NCBI GenBank assembly: GCA_003560665.1 | Contig: PWKK01000003.1 | Coordinates: forward strand, 1-33,797 | DNA: 33,797 nt | Reading direction: 5' to 3' | DNA from: Candidatus Nealsoniibacteriota bacterium | GTDB taxonomy: Bacteria; Patescibacteriota; Minisyncoccia; Minisyncoccales; PWPS01 | Shown here: piece after piece, positions 24,587 to 32,311 of the stretch | How positions within the stretch are numbered: the first letter of the stretch is position 1 | How the letters are laid out: each line of letters begins with the position of its first letter | The notes under the pieces: generated by a model | Told to the model about the DNA's origin: nothing | Databases searched by the model: none | Seen by the model: the letters and a program-made list of their open reading frames with translations, nothing else | Program-made: the position numbers and the translations under genes

Positions 24587-25324
24587 ATGAATTTCGACTA
24601 TTCTATTACGGTTGAAAGCACTCTCTATTTATGGGGTTCTCTTTTGTTGCTTCCTCTTTGGTTGTATGGATTTATTAGAAATAAAGATTCAAGAAAGGAG
24701 ATGGTTGTTTGTGGGTTCCTTTTCGGTGTTGCCGCAGTAATTATTGGATACGCTTATGCCCTTCATGATTACTGGAATCCATCCTACATATTTGATAACT
24801 TCCTGCACATAGAAGATTTTATTTACGGTTTCCTTTTTGGATGTATTGCTTCTGAAATATTTGAAATAGTCCTTCCATATAAAAGTGTAAAGAAAAAACA
24901 AAGATCACGAAAAAAAATCTTAATAATTTTTGCAACAATCACAGGGCTTTGTTTTTTTATATTTGTTGATTTGTTGAACTATAATTCCATCATTGCTCAT
25001 ATAGTCCCTCCTCTTATTGTCGGTATTTTCTGTGTTGTTTATAGGAAAGATTTCATTACTCCAACATTGCTTTCCGGAATTATCTTATTAATTATTACTT
25101 TTATTTGGCAAAGTATAATACTTTTAATATATCCCAGCGCGATATCTGAGGTGTGGATGGTTGAAAACTTAAGTGGTTTTTTCATTAACGGAATTCCTAT
25201 TGAAGAACTAATTTTTGCTTTTTCTTTGGGATTTGGAGCGTCTTGTTTTTATGAACTTGTTATGGGCTATGAATATGTCGATAAAAAAAGCGGGGGTTTG
25301 TTAGCCCCTCGCCTAAAACAGTAA
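24587..25324 (+). CDS. lycopene-cyclase-domain membrane protein
   Basis: The 245-residue protein is strongly hydrophobic with about six or seven membrane helices in two similar halves. Each half has an acidic motif followed by an aromatic/hydrophobic helix: LHIEDFIYGFLFG near residue 76-88 and IPIEELIFAFSLG near 205-217. The second is the PxEE motif of the CrtYcd/CarR heterodimeric lycopene cyclase domain; the first is a weaker match (HIED). Real cyclases fold lycopene ends into beta rings, but no carotenoid biosynthesis gene (crtE, crtB, crtI) is in the window. Proteins of this domain with unknown substrate are widespread. It stands alone with its own promoter region and converges with a small membrane protein gene. 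Confidence 0.7.
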   Translation: MNFDYSITVESTLYLWGSLLLLPLWLYGFIRNKDSRKEMVVCGFLFGVAAVIIGYAYALHDYWNPSYIFDNFLHIEDFIYGFLFGCIASEIFEIVLPYKSVKKKQRSRKKILIIFATITGLCFFIFVDLLNYNSIIAHIVPPLIVGIFCVVYRKDFITPTLLSGIILLIITFIWQSIILLIYPSAISEVWMVENLSGFFINGIPIEELIFAFSLGFGASCFYELVMGYEYVDKKSGGLLAPRLKQ

Positions 25325-25347
25325 TAATGAAAGAACTTTTAATGCTT

Positions 25348-25671
25348 TCAATTAGAGTCCTCGAGCCATCCGCCTGGTCTTCCGGCTTTTTCCCACTCCT
25401 CACATGCTATTTGATATTCTGATTGCCATTTAAAATTCTTTTCCTTTCTTTTTTTATTTTCAAGAATTTCTTTCTGTGCCTTCTTCTCTAGCCATTTCAT
25501 CCGAGATCCAGGCTTGTTTAGAATAAAGTATATAGAGTCAATTATAATTCTTTTAAGCAAAACTGTTGGAATCATAACTAACAGGAAAAATAATAGAAAT
25601 AACAGAAGCACCACACCTATCCTTACGAAAAATAAGAACTCTTGTGTGTAATACTTAATTTCTTTTGTCAC
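25348..25671 (-). CDS. small membrane protein, unknown
   Basis: The start is placed at GTG 25671 because AAAGGGGG lies 8 bases upstream; the in-frame GTG at 25680 directly abuts the G run and is less suitable. The 107-residue product has a hydrophobic stretch of about 35 residues (VVLLLFLLFFLLVMIPTVLL) at about 20-50, then a Lys/Glu-rich C-terminal part ending GGWLEDSN. Topology suggests one or two membrane passes with a charged cytoplasmic tail. No family recognised. It is convergent with the lycopene-cyclase-like gene, 23 bases away. Confidence 0.55.
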   Translation of the reverse strand: MTKEIKYYTQEFLFFVRIGVVLLLFLLFFLLVMIPTVLLKRIIIDSIYFILNKPGSRMKWLEKKAQKEILENKKRKEKNFKWQSEYQIACEEWEKAGRPGGWLEDSN

Positions 25672-25746
25672 ATTATTCACCCCCTTTCACTATATGCTTT
25701 AAAGTAAATAGTACACAGCCAAAAACTCATTTCTGTTCAATTTTTA

Positions 25747-26025
25747 ATGTTCTTCTATTGCCTCCTTCTCGATGATATTCACTATACAACAAAAAAATTA
25801 AAAAACAAGCCCGAGAGATTATCCCAAGGTAATTTGCTGAGTGTCGTAGATGGCGCTAAAACTAAAATTATAAAAAAGCACAAAAACAAAGAGAATATAA
25901 AAGATAATTGATGGGAGCCAGTTAACAATCTCTCACAAAAGATGTCCAATGTGCTTGCCATAAAAGCCTTTGGCAACAAGCCCTACCCAAAATCATATCA
26001 ATTGCCCAAAAAACAGGAAGAGTAA
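25747..26025 (+). pseudogene. possible decayed ORF with one in-frame TGA
   Basis: From ATG 25747 a frame of 93 codons is broken only by TGA at codon 55 (25909-25911). The two parts read like protein (PERLSQGNLLSVVDGAKTKI before, WEPVNNLSQKMSNVLAIKAF after the stop). TGA is a normal stop elsewhere in the window, so this may be a pseudogene or a short gene followed by a remnant. Function not recognised; the opposite strand is also open here, which weakens the call. Confidence 0.25.
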
Positions 26026-26159
26026 TTAAGAAATCTTTAAAAGGGAGAATATAATTCAATTAGTTATTGCTAATTTTATATTACAACAACTACGTAAAAA
26101 AGAATTGAAATGTAAATGAATTCTTCCGAGATGGAACCTCGAAATATTCAGAATTTAAG

Positions 26160-26194
26160 AAATAAAAGGGCCTTGTTATTTTTTAAACAAGGCC
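26160..26194 (-). terminator. rho-independent terminator after the 108-residue unknown gene
   Basis: GGCCTTGTT (26169-26177) pairs with AACAAGGCC (26186-26194), a 9-base-pair stem with an 8-base loop that starts right after the stop codon. On the minus strand it is followed by CTTTT and further T-rich sequence. Confidence 0.75.
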
Positions 26195-26521
26195 TCAAAT
26201 TTTACCCTCAAGTTTATCCAAAAGATTAATAATTTGAATCCGAAGAAAATCTCCTGGATGTTCGTCTGTCTGAAGAGAGTCTAGATTTTCTGTTGCCCAT
26301 TCATCCCAAGGTAAGCTACAATCGTCTTCTCCATCCCAAGAAAACCACCCATTTCCCCCTTTAGGGCGAATTAAAATGACCAACTTGGAAAATTTTCTTT
26401 TTCTTCCTTTTCCTTTACTAAAAGAGCAGAACCTCCTAACTTCAAATGCATTGACAATCGGATCTTCTTTTAGAAGTTCATTCTCTACCTCTTTCAACGC
26501 TACTCTCTCCCAATATTCCAC
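26195..26521 (-). CDS. unknown 108-residue cytoplasmic protein
   Basis: It starts at GTG 26521 with AAAGGAGGG 8 bases upstream, so the start is well supported. The protein has a charged N-terminal helix (MEYWERVALKEVENELLKE), a basic stretch (KGKGRKRKFSKLVILIRPK) and an aromatic, acidic C-terminal half with WFSWDGEDDC and LPWDEWATENLD. There is no signal peptide or membrane segment. It has its own extended -10 promoter and a strong terminator, so it is a single-gene unit that is clearly expressed. No family recognised. Confidence 0.7.
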   Translation of the reverse strand: MEYWERVALKEVENELLKEDPIVNAFEVRRFCSFSKGKGRKRKFSKLVILIRPKGGNGWFSWDGEDDCSLPWDEWATENLDSLQTDEHPGDFLRIQIINLLDKLEGKI

Positions 26522-26550
26522 TAAATGACCCTCCTTTTTTTGATGCTTGC

Positions 26551-26559
26551 ATTATAACA
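26551..26559 (-). promoter_or_regulatory. extended -10 promoter of the 108-residue gene
   Basis: Minus strand TGTTATAAT: perfect TATAAT (26556-26551) with TG one base upstream. T-rich sequence replaces the -35. The start codon at 26521 is about 24 bases from the expected RNA start. Confidence 0.6.
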
Positions 26560-26589
26560 AAACAAACAAGATAAAAAAAGAGTGGTTTT

Positions 26590-26628
26590 TTATTCTTTAG
26601 TTAGAACTCCTAGTGTTTTATTTTTCAT
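26590..26628 (-). CDS. 12-codon mini-ORF with ribosome binding site
   Basis: ATG at 26628 is preceded 5 bases upstream by AGGGGAG and opens a 12-codon frame (MKNKTLGVLTKE) ending in TAA. The leader sequence before it closely matches the leader of the coiled-coil gene that starts at 27404 (TAGGGGA-TG-A-ATATGAAAAA pattern). It may be a leader peptide, the surviving start of a lost paralog, or a small protein. It lies downstream of the coiled-coil gene on the same strand. Confidence 0.3.
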   Translation of the reverse strand: MKNKTLGVLTKE

Positions 26629-26711
26629 ATTCACTCCCCTATTAATTGAAGTTTTTTTGTCTTGATAATTTTTTTATTTGAATCTCTCTTTGAAGTGCTT
26701 TTGATTTTGTT

Positions 26712-27404
26712 TTACAAATAAAAATCATACTCTATGGTAATTTTTTCTTCTTGAACTGGCTCTACTGGTTTAGAATGAGGAGGCACTATTTCTATATTTA
26801 CATCAGGCAACCCTCCATTATCTATTTCTCTCAAAACACACTCTCCCTTATCATATACGCAATTATACTTATAATTAATACATTTCACCAAAGGACATAT
26901 TTGCTCTGGGTATATTTCAACACAATCACAACCACACCAACCACATTGCTTTGTTTCTATTTTTAGCCCTTCTTTTGGTTGTTCTTTTTCTCTTATTTCT
27001 TGCTCTCTATCTCTTATTTCTTGGATTACTTTTTGTAACCATTCTTTTGATATTTCTTTTGATTTTTGTTCTTCGTTTACTATTCCTAGTTTTTCTTTAA
27101 GACTTCTAATCATCTCTTCTAGTTCTTTTTTTCTTTTTTCTTCTTCCCTTTCTTTTATTCTATTTTTTATTCTTTCTTTAATAGAATCCATTTTACTCGA
27201 CACTTCCCTTAAAGCCCTTTCTATTATTTCTTTTTGGTCAGATTTTTCGGCTAATACAAAGAAAGAAGATATTATTGTCCTCATTTGCTCTATTCTTGTT
27301 TTTTGACCTCTTAAATCATCAAGACTCATTTCTTGAGAAGCTTCAGTAATTGAAATCGAAAAAAATGCAAATGTGAATATTGCTAATAAGAGTACTTTTT
27401 TCAT
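26712..27404 (-). CDS. secreted coiled-coil, cysteine-rich protein, unknown
   Basis: The 230-residue product has a signal peptide (1-23), a long highly charged coiled coil (about 25-145, Glu/Lys/Arg rich with heptad-like leucines) and a cysteine cluster (about 152-193) starting CGWCGCDC and continuing with four more cysteines, then a Pro/Glu-rich tail. Eight cysteines in about 40 residues point to a disulfide-bonded or metal-binding knot outside the cell. AGGGGAA precedes the ATG by about 9 bases. The upstream gene on the same strand encodes a thioredoxin-fold secreted protein, so a folding partner relation is plausible. No family recognised. Confidence 0.65.
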   Translation of the reverse strand: MKKVLLLAIFTFAFFSISITEASQEMSLDDLRGQKTRIEQMRTIISSFFVLAEKSDQKEIIERALREVSSKMDSIKERIKNRIKEREEEKRKKELEEMIRSLKEKLGIVNEEQKSKEISKEWLQKVIQEIRDREQEIREKEQPKEGLKIETKQCGWCGCDCVEIYPEQICPLVKCINYKYNCVYDKGECVLREIDNGGLPDVNIEIVPPHSKPVEPVQEEKITIEYDFYL

Positions 27405-27508
27405 ATTTTCACATTCCCCTATTTGAGAAGTTTTTTAGCCGAAGGTAAACATCAACAAACTTTTTGTGATTTTTATTCTTTAATAGTCCAAAATAAACTA
27501 AGAAATTC

Positions 27509-28460
27509 TTACCATGAACATCCTGTCGCCCTTGCAAGCCCGCCGGGCGTTCTCTCTCCTCTATAAAGATCGCCCCTTATTTGAATTTCTGGAACATACC
27601 CTGTTTTCTTTGCTCTTTCACACAGCCTCGCTTCTTCTACGCAATCTACGTATATTGGTTCTATTCTGTCGTATCCACCAAAAATTTCCGCCAACTCAAT
27701 ACAAGCCGGGCACGTTTTATTACTATAGATTACAACTTCTCTGTCTGCCAAACAGTCAATAAAATCCGTTGTTGTGAAAGTTTCAATATCACCGTATGCT
27801 CTTCCCGCAATGTTGTCAGCAACAAACCTGTAGTAATATTTTGTATCAGGTTCTAAGTTATGCGCATCAATGCTACTCGAGATGTAGGCAGGGCTTGTAT
27901 AGGTTCTTCGAGTCGTTCTTTCTCCCAATTCTCTTGTTTTCCCGTACTCAAAACGAGCAGTCACATACTCGTCTCCACCAAGATCTATTATTCTTCCTCT
28001 AAAAGAAGGTTTTCTCACCACATCACTATCACGAAAAATTTGTGGACGAGTTTCTATCTCTGCCTTCTCGATCTCATCATTAAGAATGATATGGGTTGTA
28101 TTTCCTGACGCGCTTTTTCCCGACTCTCTATTCGTAGCAGTCACAGAAATGCGATATCTTCCCGGAGACTCATCGGAAGGAATATCAACCTCCATTTCTA
28201 CTTCTTGAGTTTCTCCGGGCCTGATTCTTCTTGCGGAAGAACTCAAATCACAATCCCATCCGGATGGACAGTTGGCAGTAAAATCAAATACTGCAACATC
28301 ACAATTTAACGAGTCATTGTTTTCTACGCTGACTACATAGCTTTCTCCTGATTCTTGAGTTCTAATAATAAGGGTCTACTTCATCAGCTGGCCCTAAAAA
28401 AAGAAAAATTGTTATAACAACCAAAAGAAGTAAGGCTACTATGACGTAAATATTTTTCAT
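27509..28460 (-). pseudogene. frameshifted secreted protein: NEW3-like, FN3-like and thioredoxin-like domains
   Basis: ATG 28460 opens a 32-codon frame with a membrane anchor that ends in TAG at 28362-28364. A shift by one base within the 28362-28377 stretch leads into a frame running to 27509. Together they encode about 315 residues: signal anchor, a domain with NDSLNC, GWDCDLSS and RIRPGETQEVEMEVDIP typical of NEW3/immunoglobulin-like modules, an FN3-like part ending LEPDTKYYYRFVADNIAG, and a thioredoxin-like domain with CPAC. The last is homologous to the 1376-1807 gene (FIDCLAD start, YVPEIQIRGDLY, cysteine near the end). The two frames overlap only over about five codons, so the break is sharp. 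This could be a real mutation, a programmed +1 shift, or a sequencing error. The promoter is intact. Confidence 0.75.
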
Positions 28461-28509
28461 GTTTTTTATTTATAAAATTTTTATAATCTATCCCCTTGTA
28501 TATTATCTT

Positions 28510-28538
28510 ATTCTAGCACAGAATAAAAACCGAACCAA
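28510..28538 (-). promoter_or_regulatory. promoter of the frameshifted thioredoxin-like gene
   Basis: Minus strand TTGGTT (28538-28533), 17-base spacer, TAGAAT (28515-28510) with TG one base before (extended -10). It lies 50 bases before ATG 28460. The -35 falls in the degenerate terminator-like end of the HAD remnant. Confidence 0.55.
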
Positions 28539-28555
28539 TATTCGAATTACCCGTC

Positions 28556-28768
28556 TCAATCACTAGCACAAGACTGCTGGTCACTATCAATCACAAAATC
28601 AGCATTCGAATTTTTTAGTTCTGTTTTATCATAAATTCCCGTAGTAATCCCAATTGTAGTAATTCCTGCACCATAACCAGCATTCATATCCTGTGGATTA
28701 TCTCCAAAAAGAAAAACGATTTTCAAGATAAAGTCCTTGACGAAACACTTTATTTGTACTACTCTCAT
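28556..28768 (-). pseudogene. C-terminal remnant of a HAD-superfamily hydrolase
   Basis: A 70-codon frame contains IVFLFGDNPQDMNAGYGAG at about residues 17-35, which is motif IV of HAD phosphatases with its acidic residues, followed by the usual TIGITTGIYD and a C-terminal strand ADFVIDS. The N-terminal catalytic Asp motif (DxDxT), motif II and the Lys of motif III are missing upstream. The leading residues do not look like a HAD protein, so this is the cut-off end of a phosphoglycolate-phosphatase-like gene. Its 3' end resembles the sequence at the right edge of the window. Confidence 0.65.
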
Positions 28769-28787
28769 TTTTGTCTAAATTATTTTT

Positions 28788-28815
28788 TAACCACTTAACT
28801 AGAATAGTTAGGTTA
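28788..28815. repeat. strong imperfect hairpin upstream of the DEAD-box gene
   Basis: TAACC (28788-28792) and TAACTA (28796-28801) pair with TAGTTA (28805-28810) and GGTTA (28811-28815): eleven pairs with a 3-base bulge and a GAA loop. No T-run follows on either strand, so a terminator is unlikely. It covers a TAGAAT that could be a -10 box, so an operator or leader structure for the helicase-typA unit is possible. Confidence 0.4.
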
Positions 28816-28882
28816 TCAGAACTCGAGCCTACTTTGTGTCATCTTTGTTGACCTCCTCAGGAAATCGGGTTACCAAAAAAAC

Positions 28883-30151
28883 ATGACACAATTAAACACC
28901 GAACATCTGTTCGGAAAACTAGGCGTTGACAAGAGAATTCTTGCCATACTTAAAAACAATCACTTTAGTACGCCAACTCCAATCCAAACTCAGTGCGTTC
29001 CAGAATCTCTCAAGGGAAGAGATGTTGTTGGTATTGCTCAAACCGGAACAGGTAAAACCCTTGCCTTTATTCTTCCACTAGTGCAAAGCATTGTAAAAGG
29101 AAAAGACCAAGCATTAGTTATCGCCCCCACGAGAGAACTTGCCATTCAAGCAAATGAGATGTTCGGAAAAATTGGAATGCCCCTTGGCTTAAAAGGAGTT
29201 GTTTTAATTGGAGGTGATCCAATATATCGTCAAATTAAAGATGTAAGAAGAAATCCTGATGTTATTATCGCTACCCCTGGACGATTAATTGATCATCTAG
29301 AAAAAAGGACTCTGAACCTAAACAAAATCAAGATTGTTGTTTTAGATGAAGCAGATCATATGTTTGATATCGGATTTCTTCCAGACATTAAAAAAATACT
29401 ATCTTTAGCTCCAAAAAAACGTCAAACACTCCTTTTCTCGGCAACAATGCCCACTGCTATTGTTCAAGTAATTACCAATTACATGAGACTTCCTGTGCGC
29501 ATTGAAGTTGCTCCATCTGGAACAGCTGCTGCCGGAATTACACAAGAGCTCTTTATAATTAACCGTCACTCTAAAATTCTTCTTTTAGAAAGAATCCTCA
29601 ATGAAAATGATGGAAAAATATTAATCTTTCTCCGTACGAAAAACAGTGTAAAAAAAATTACGGAGGCTATTAACATTATGAATCACTCTGCTGTAGAAAT
29701 ACACTCTGATAGGTCTCTTCAACAAAGAAAAAAGGCAATGAGTGGTTTTAAAGACGGGAAGTACAGGGTTCTCGTTGCAACCGATATTGCTGCTCGAGGA
29801 ATTAATGTCTCCAATATCTCCATTGTAATAAACTACGACTTGCCACAAAATTCAGAAGACTACGTTCATCGCATCGGAAGAACAGCAAGAGCAGGAGCTA
29901 CTGGAAAGGCAGTATCTTTTGTTACTCCAGACCAAAGAGGAAATGTAAAGCAGATTGAAAGATTAATGAAAAAAACTATTAGTGTAAAAGAACTTCCCCC
30001 TTTGGCACCATCTGCCCACAAGATAACAACTACCGTTCTTTCTAAAAAAGATAAAAAACGCTATCAGAAACCATCAAGAGGATCTCGACACGCATTCAAG
30101 GAGAAAAGAAAAAACAATCAACGTAATAACTTTTACAAGAAAAGAAGGTAA
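28883..30151 (+). CDS. DEAD-box ATP-dependent RNA helicase
   Basis: The protein shows all motifs of the family in order: Q motif FSTPTPIQ, motif I AQTGTGKT, Ia PTRELA, Ib TPGR, II DEAD, III SAT, then VATDIAARGIN (V) and HRIGRTARAG (VI). A basic tail rich in Lys, Arg and Asn (about 380-422) resembles the RNA-binding extensions of RhlE/DeaD-type enzymes. Length 422 is normal for RhlE. It is the first gene of a two-gene unit with typA, separated by one base, which points to ribosome assembly at low temperature. The leader (28816-28882) contains CCTCCT but no clear ribosome binding site. DeaD, RhlE or CshA cannot be separated by eye. Confidence 0.93.
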   Translation: MTQLNTEHLFGKLGVDKRILAILKNNHFSTPTPIQTQCVPESLKGRDVVGIAQTGTGKTLAFILPLVQSIVKGKDQALVIAPTRELAIQANEMFGKIGMPLGLKGVVLIGGDPIYRQIKDVRRNPDVIIATPGRLIDHLEKRTLNLNKIKIVVLDEADHMFDIGFLPDIKKILSLAPKKRQTLLFSATMPTAIVQVITNYMRLPVRIEVAPSGTAAAGITQELFIINRHSKILLLERILNENDGKILIFLRTKNSVKKITEAINIMNHSAVEIHSDRSLQQRKKAMSGFKDGKYRVLVATDIAARGINVSNISIVINYDLPQNSEDYVHRIGRTARAGATGKAVSFVTPDQRGNVKQIERLMKKTISVKELPPLAPSAHKITTTVLSKKDKKRYQKPSRGSRHAFKEKRKNNQRNNFYKKRR

Positions 30152-30152
30152 A

Positions 30153-31922
30153 ATGAACATCCGAAATATTGCAATTATTGCTCATGTTGATCATGGCAAA
30201 ACAACGCTTGTTGATACTCTTCTCTACAAATCAAATACCAAACTCTCAAAAGAGTTATCCGGGAATCATCTTTTAATGGATTCTGACGATATGGAAAAGG
30301 AGAGAGGAATTACTATTTTTTCTAAAAATGCTTCTGTCGTTTGGGAAGGGATCAAGATAAACATCATCGATACCCCTGGCCATGCGGACTTTGGTGGAGA
30401 AGTAGAAAGAGTTCTTTCTATGGCTGATGGATGCCTCTTGCTCGTAGACGCTAAAGAGGGACCAATGCCTCAAACAAGATTTGTGCTCAGAAAAGCTCTT
30501 TCCTTTAAAATACCAATTATTATTGTTATTAATAAAATTGATAAACCAGACGCAAATCCAGAAAAAGCGGTTAATAAAACTTTTGATCTTTTTCTAGAGC
30601 TTGGTGCTAATGAAGATTTTCTAGACTTTCCCGTTGTTTACGCAAGCTCTAAAGAGGGCAAGGCCGGATTACAACCAGATCTAGAAAAAATGGTGGACGT
30701 CTCCCCTCTTTTTGATGTTATCTTAGAAAAAATTCCATCACCAACTGGAAGTGAAAAAAATCCTTTGCAAATTCATATCACTTCTCTTGCGCAAGACTCT
30801 TTCAAGGGGAAAATAGGCATCGGAAAGGTTTACAACGGAACTGCAAAAAAGGGGAAAGAAGTTTCCTATATCAACCGAAATAATGAAATCAGTGTTCTCA
30901 AAATTACTTCCTTGATGACTTTTGTTGGACTTGAAAAACAGGAAACAGAACAAGTTTCTACGGGAGATATTATTGCCGTTGCGGGTATTCCAGATATCAC
31001 TATTGGTGAAACCATCGCCGATAAAAACGATCCTGAAGCACTCCCAACTTTAGAAGTTGACCGACCAACAATGAAGATGCAGTTCCTCCCAAACAATTCA
31101 CCATTCTCAGGAAAGGAAGGAATCTTTAGTACTTCTCGGCAGCTAAGAGAAAGGCTCTATAAAGAACTACAGACCGACGTTGCTTTACGTATTGAAGACG
31201 GAGAAGGAGAGTCATGGATCGTTTCAGGGAGAGGAGAATTACACCTCGCAATATTAATTGAACGTATACGCCGTGAAGGATACGAGTTACAAGTTGGTAG
31301 ACCCCGAGTGATTACAAAAGAAGAAGATGAAAAGACTCTTGTCCCCTACGAAAAAGTTTCTATTGAGGTTCCAGAAGAGTATTCGGGAGTAGTTATTGAA
31401 AAACTAGGAAGAAAAAATGGTGTTGTAAAAAACATGTACTCTGAAGCAAACATCACCTTCATGGAAATTCTAATTCCTACGCGTGGTCTTTTCGGATACC
31501 GAGGAGAGTTTTTAACTGATACTAAAGGGTTAGGAATAATGAACAGTGTTTTTCTCGAGTATGCACTTGATGCAAAAAATTGGAAAGAAAGAGAACAAGG
31601 ATCACTGGTCTCTTTAACCACAGGACAAACCAATCTCTATGGCCTGGTAAACATACAAAAAAGAGGAGTTCTTTTTCTAGGGCCCGCCGTCTCTGTCTAT
31701 CGGGGACAAGTAATCGGACAACACTCACGCGGTGGAGATTTAAAAGTTAACCCGTGTAAAACCAAAAAACTTAGCAATATGAGATCAAAAGGAGAGGGGG
31801 TTTCTGACCACTTTAACACTCCAAAAACTATTGATCTAGAGGCCGCACTTCTCTATATCGGAGACGATGAGTTAGTTGAAGTTACTCCTAAATCAATTCG
31901 CATTCGTAAAATTGAAATATAA
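30153..31922 (+). CDS. typA: ribosome-associated GTPase TypA/BipA
   Basis: TypA is a translational GTPase of the EF-G class that helps 50S assembly and stress or cold adaptation. G motifs are all present: AHVDHGKTTLVDT (G1), RGITI (G2), DTPGHADF (G3), NKIDKPDA (G4). The 589-residue length and the C-terminal domains (GRGELHLAILIERIRREGYELQVG, GRFGYRGEF-like LFGYRGEFLTDTKG, and MRSKGEGVSDHFNTPK near the end) are typical. Start 1 base after the DEAD-box gene. The gene ends in IEI-TAA followed by a short hairpin with a T-rich tail. Confidence 0.97.
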   Translation: MNIRNIAIIAHVDHGKTTLVDTLLYKSNTKLSKELSGNHLLMDSDDMEKERGITIFSKNASVVWEGIKINIIDTPGHADFGGEVERVLSMADGCLLLVDAKEGPMPQTRFVLRKALSFKIPIIIVINKIDKPDANPEKAVNKTFDLFLELGANEDFLDFPVVYASSKEGKAGLQPDLEKMVDVSPLFDVILEKIPSPTGSEKNPLQIHITSLAQDSFKGKIGIGKVYNGTAKKGKEVSYINRNNEISVLKITSLMTFVGLEKQETEQVSTGDIIAVAGIPDITIGETIADKNDPEALPTLEVDRPTMKMQFLPNNSPFSGKEGIFSTSRQLRERLYKELQTDVALRIEDGEGESWIVSGRGELHLAILIERIRREGYELQVGRPRVITKEEDEKTLVPYEKVSIEVPEEYSGVVIEKLGRKNGVVKNMYSEANITFMEILIPTRGLFGYRGEFLTDTKGLGIMNSVFLEYALDAKNWKEREQGSLVSLTTGQTNLYGLVNIQKRGVLFLGPAVSVYRGQVIGQHSRGGDLKVNPCKTKKLSNMRSKGEGVSDHFNTPKTIDLEAALLYIGDDELVEVTPKSIRIRKIEI

Positions 31923-31988
31923 AACAACCAGAAGGTGAGATAAAAAATATCATTAAAGGACAAAAAGACAACCTTCAAATAAAAACAC

Positions 31989-32020
31989 TAACATTTTCAT
32001 GTTAATGCTTTTCTTCTTCT
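31989..32020 (+). terminator. weak terminator downstream of typA
   Basis: TAACAT (31989-31994), loop TTTC, ATGTTA (31999-32004), followed by a T-rich stretch with scattered C. The stem is AT-rich and only six pairs. Confidence 0.35.
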
Positions 32021-32082
32021 TAATAGTATTCTTGATAACTTTCTTTTCCTGTTCATTGCCTTTTGATTTCCTTTGTTTTAAT

Positions 32083-32117
32083 ACAAAAAAAACTGCCAAT
32101 AGTTAGCAGTTCTTTTT
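32083..32117. terminator. bidirectional rho-independent terminator
   Basis: AACTGC (32091-32096) pairs with GCAGTT (32106-32111). On the plus strand TTCTTTTT follows; on the minus strand an eight-T run follows. It can end read-through from typA and any minus-strand RNA coming through the GC-rich patch. Confidence 0.6.
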
Positions 32118-32119
32118 GG

Positions 32120-32250
32120 AGATAATGACCCTTTTAGATCACAATACTTTCCGTTATGGCTGGCTGACCCGGTCTAGAACCGAGTTTTGTGGGGCAAAAT
32201 AAGGGCTTCCCATAATGCGCAATTTACCCGTCTCGGTCGGGGTGTTTTTA
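32120..32250. ncRNA. GC-rich patch, possible structured RNA or mobile remnant
   Basis: This stretch is much richer in G and C than its surroundings and full of short complementary pieces: CCCG/CGGG around TCTCGGT, GGTCTAGAACC, GGGGC/GGGCTTCCC and ACCGAG/CTCGGT. It lies between two terminators on the minus strand. No tRNA cloverleaf could be completed: a T-arm-like segment (CTCGG-TTCTAGA-CCGGG) and a CCA end are present on the minus strand, but no matching acceptor strand. The sequence TACCCGTCTC (32225-32234) also occurs at 28548-28557. Identity unknown. Confidence 0.25.
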
Positions 32251-32311
32251 ACTTAAAATGAAACACTATATAGAAGTATTTCTTGTGTTTTATTCTTTGG
32301 CAGTAAGTTTT

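Larger units (their letters stand above)
25672..26194. other. long intergenic region with a possible decayed gene
   Basis: About 500 bases between two minus-strand genes. It holds the possible ribosome binding site of the small membrane protein at its left end, a reading frame with one stop inside it (25747-26025, plus strand, described separately) and the terminator at its right end. Several poly-A stretches are present. No RNA fold or repeat was recognised. Confidence 0.45.

Noticed and set aside
25909-25911. TGA as a sense codon (recoded genetic code)
   Set aside because: TGA ends clear genes such as pilN and the 108-residue gene, and no conserved gene here has an internal TGA.
25782-25979. 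65-codon hydrophobic minus-strand ORF
   Set aside because: It is the antisense of a Lys-rich frame; hydrophobicity follows from AAA/TTT composition and no ribosome binding site precedes it.
32140-32240. Possible tRNA on the minus strand
   Set aside because: A T-arm-like stem-loop and a GCCA end are visible, but no matching 5' acceptor strand, D-arm or anticodon arm at the right distance.
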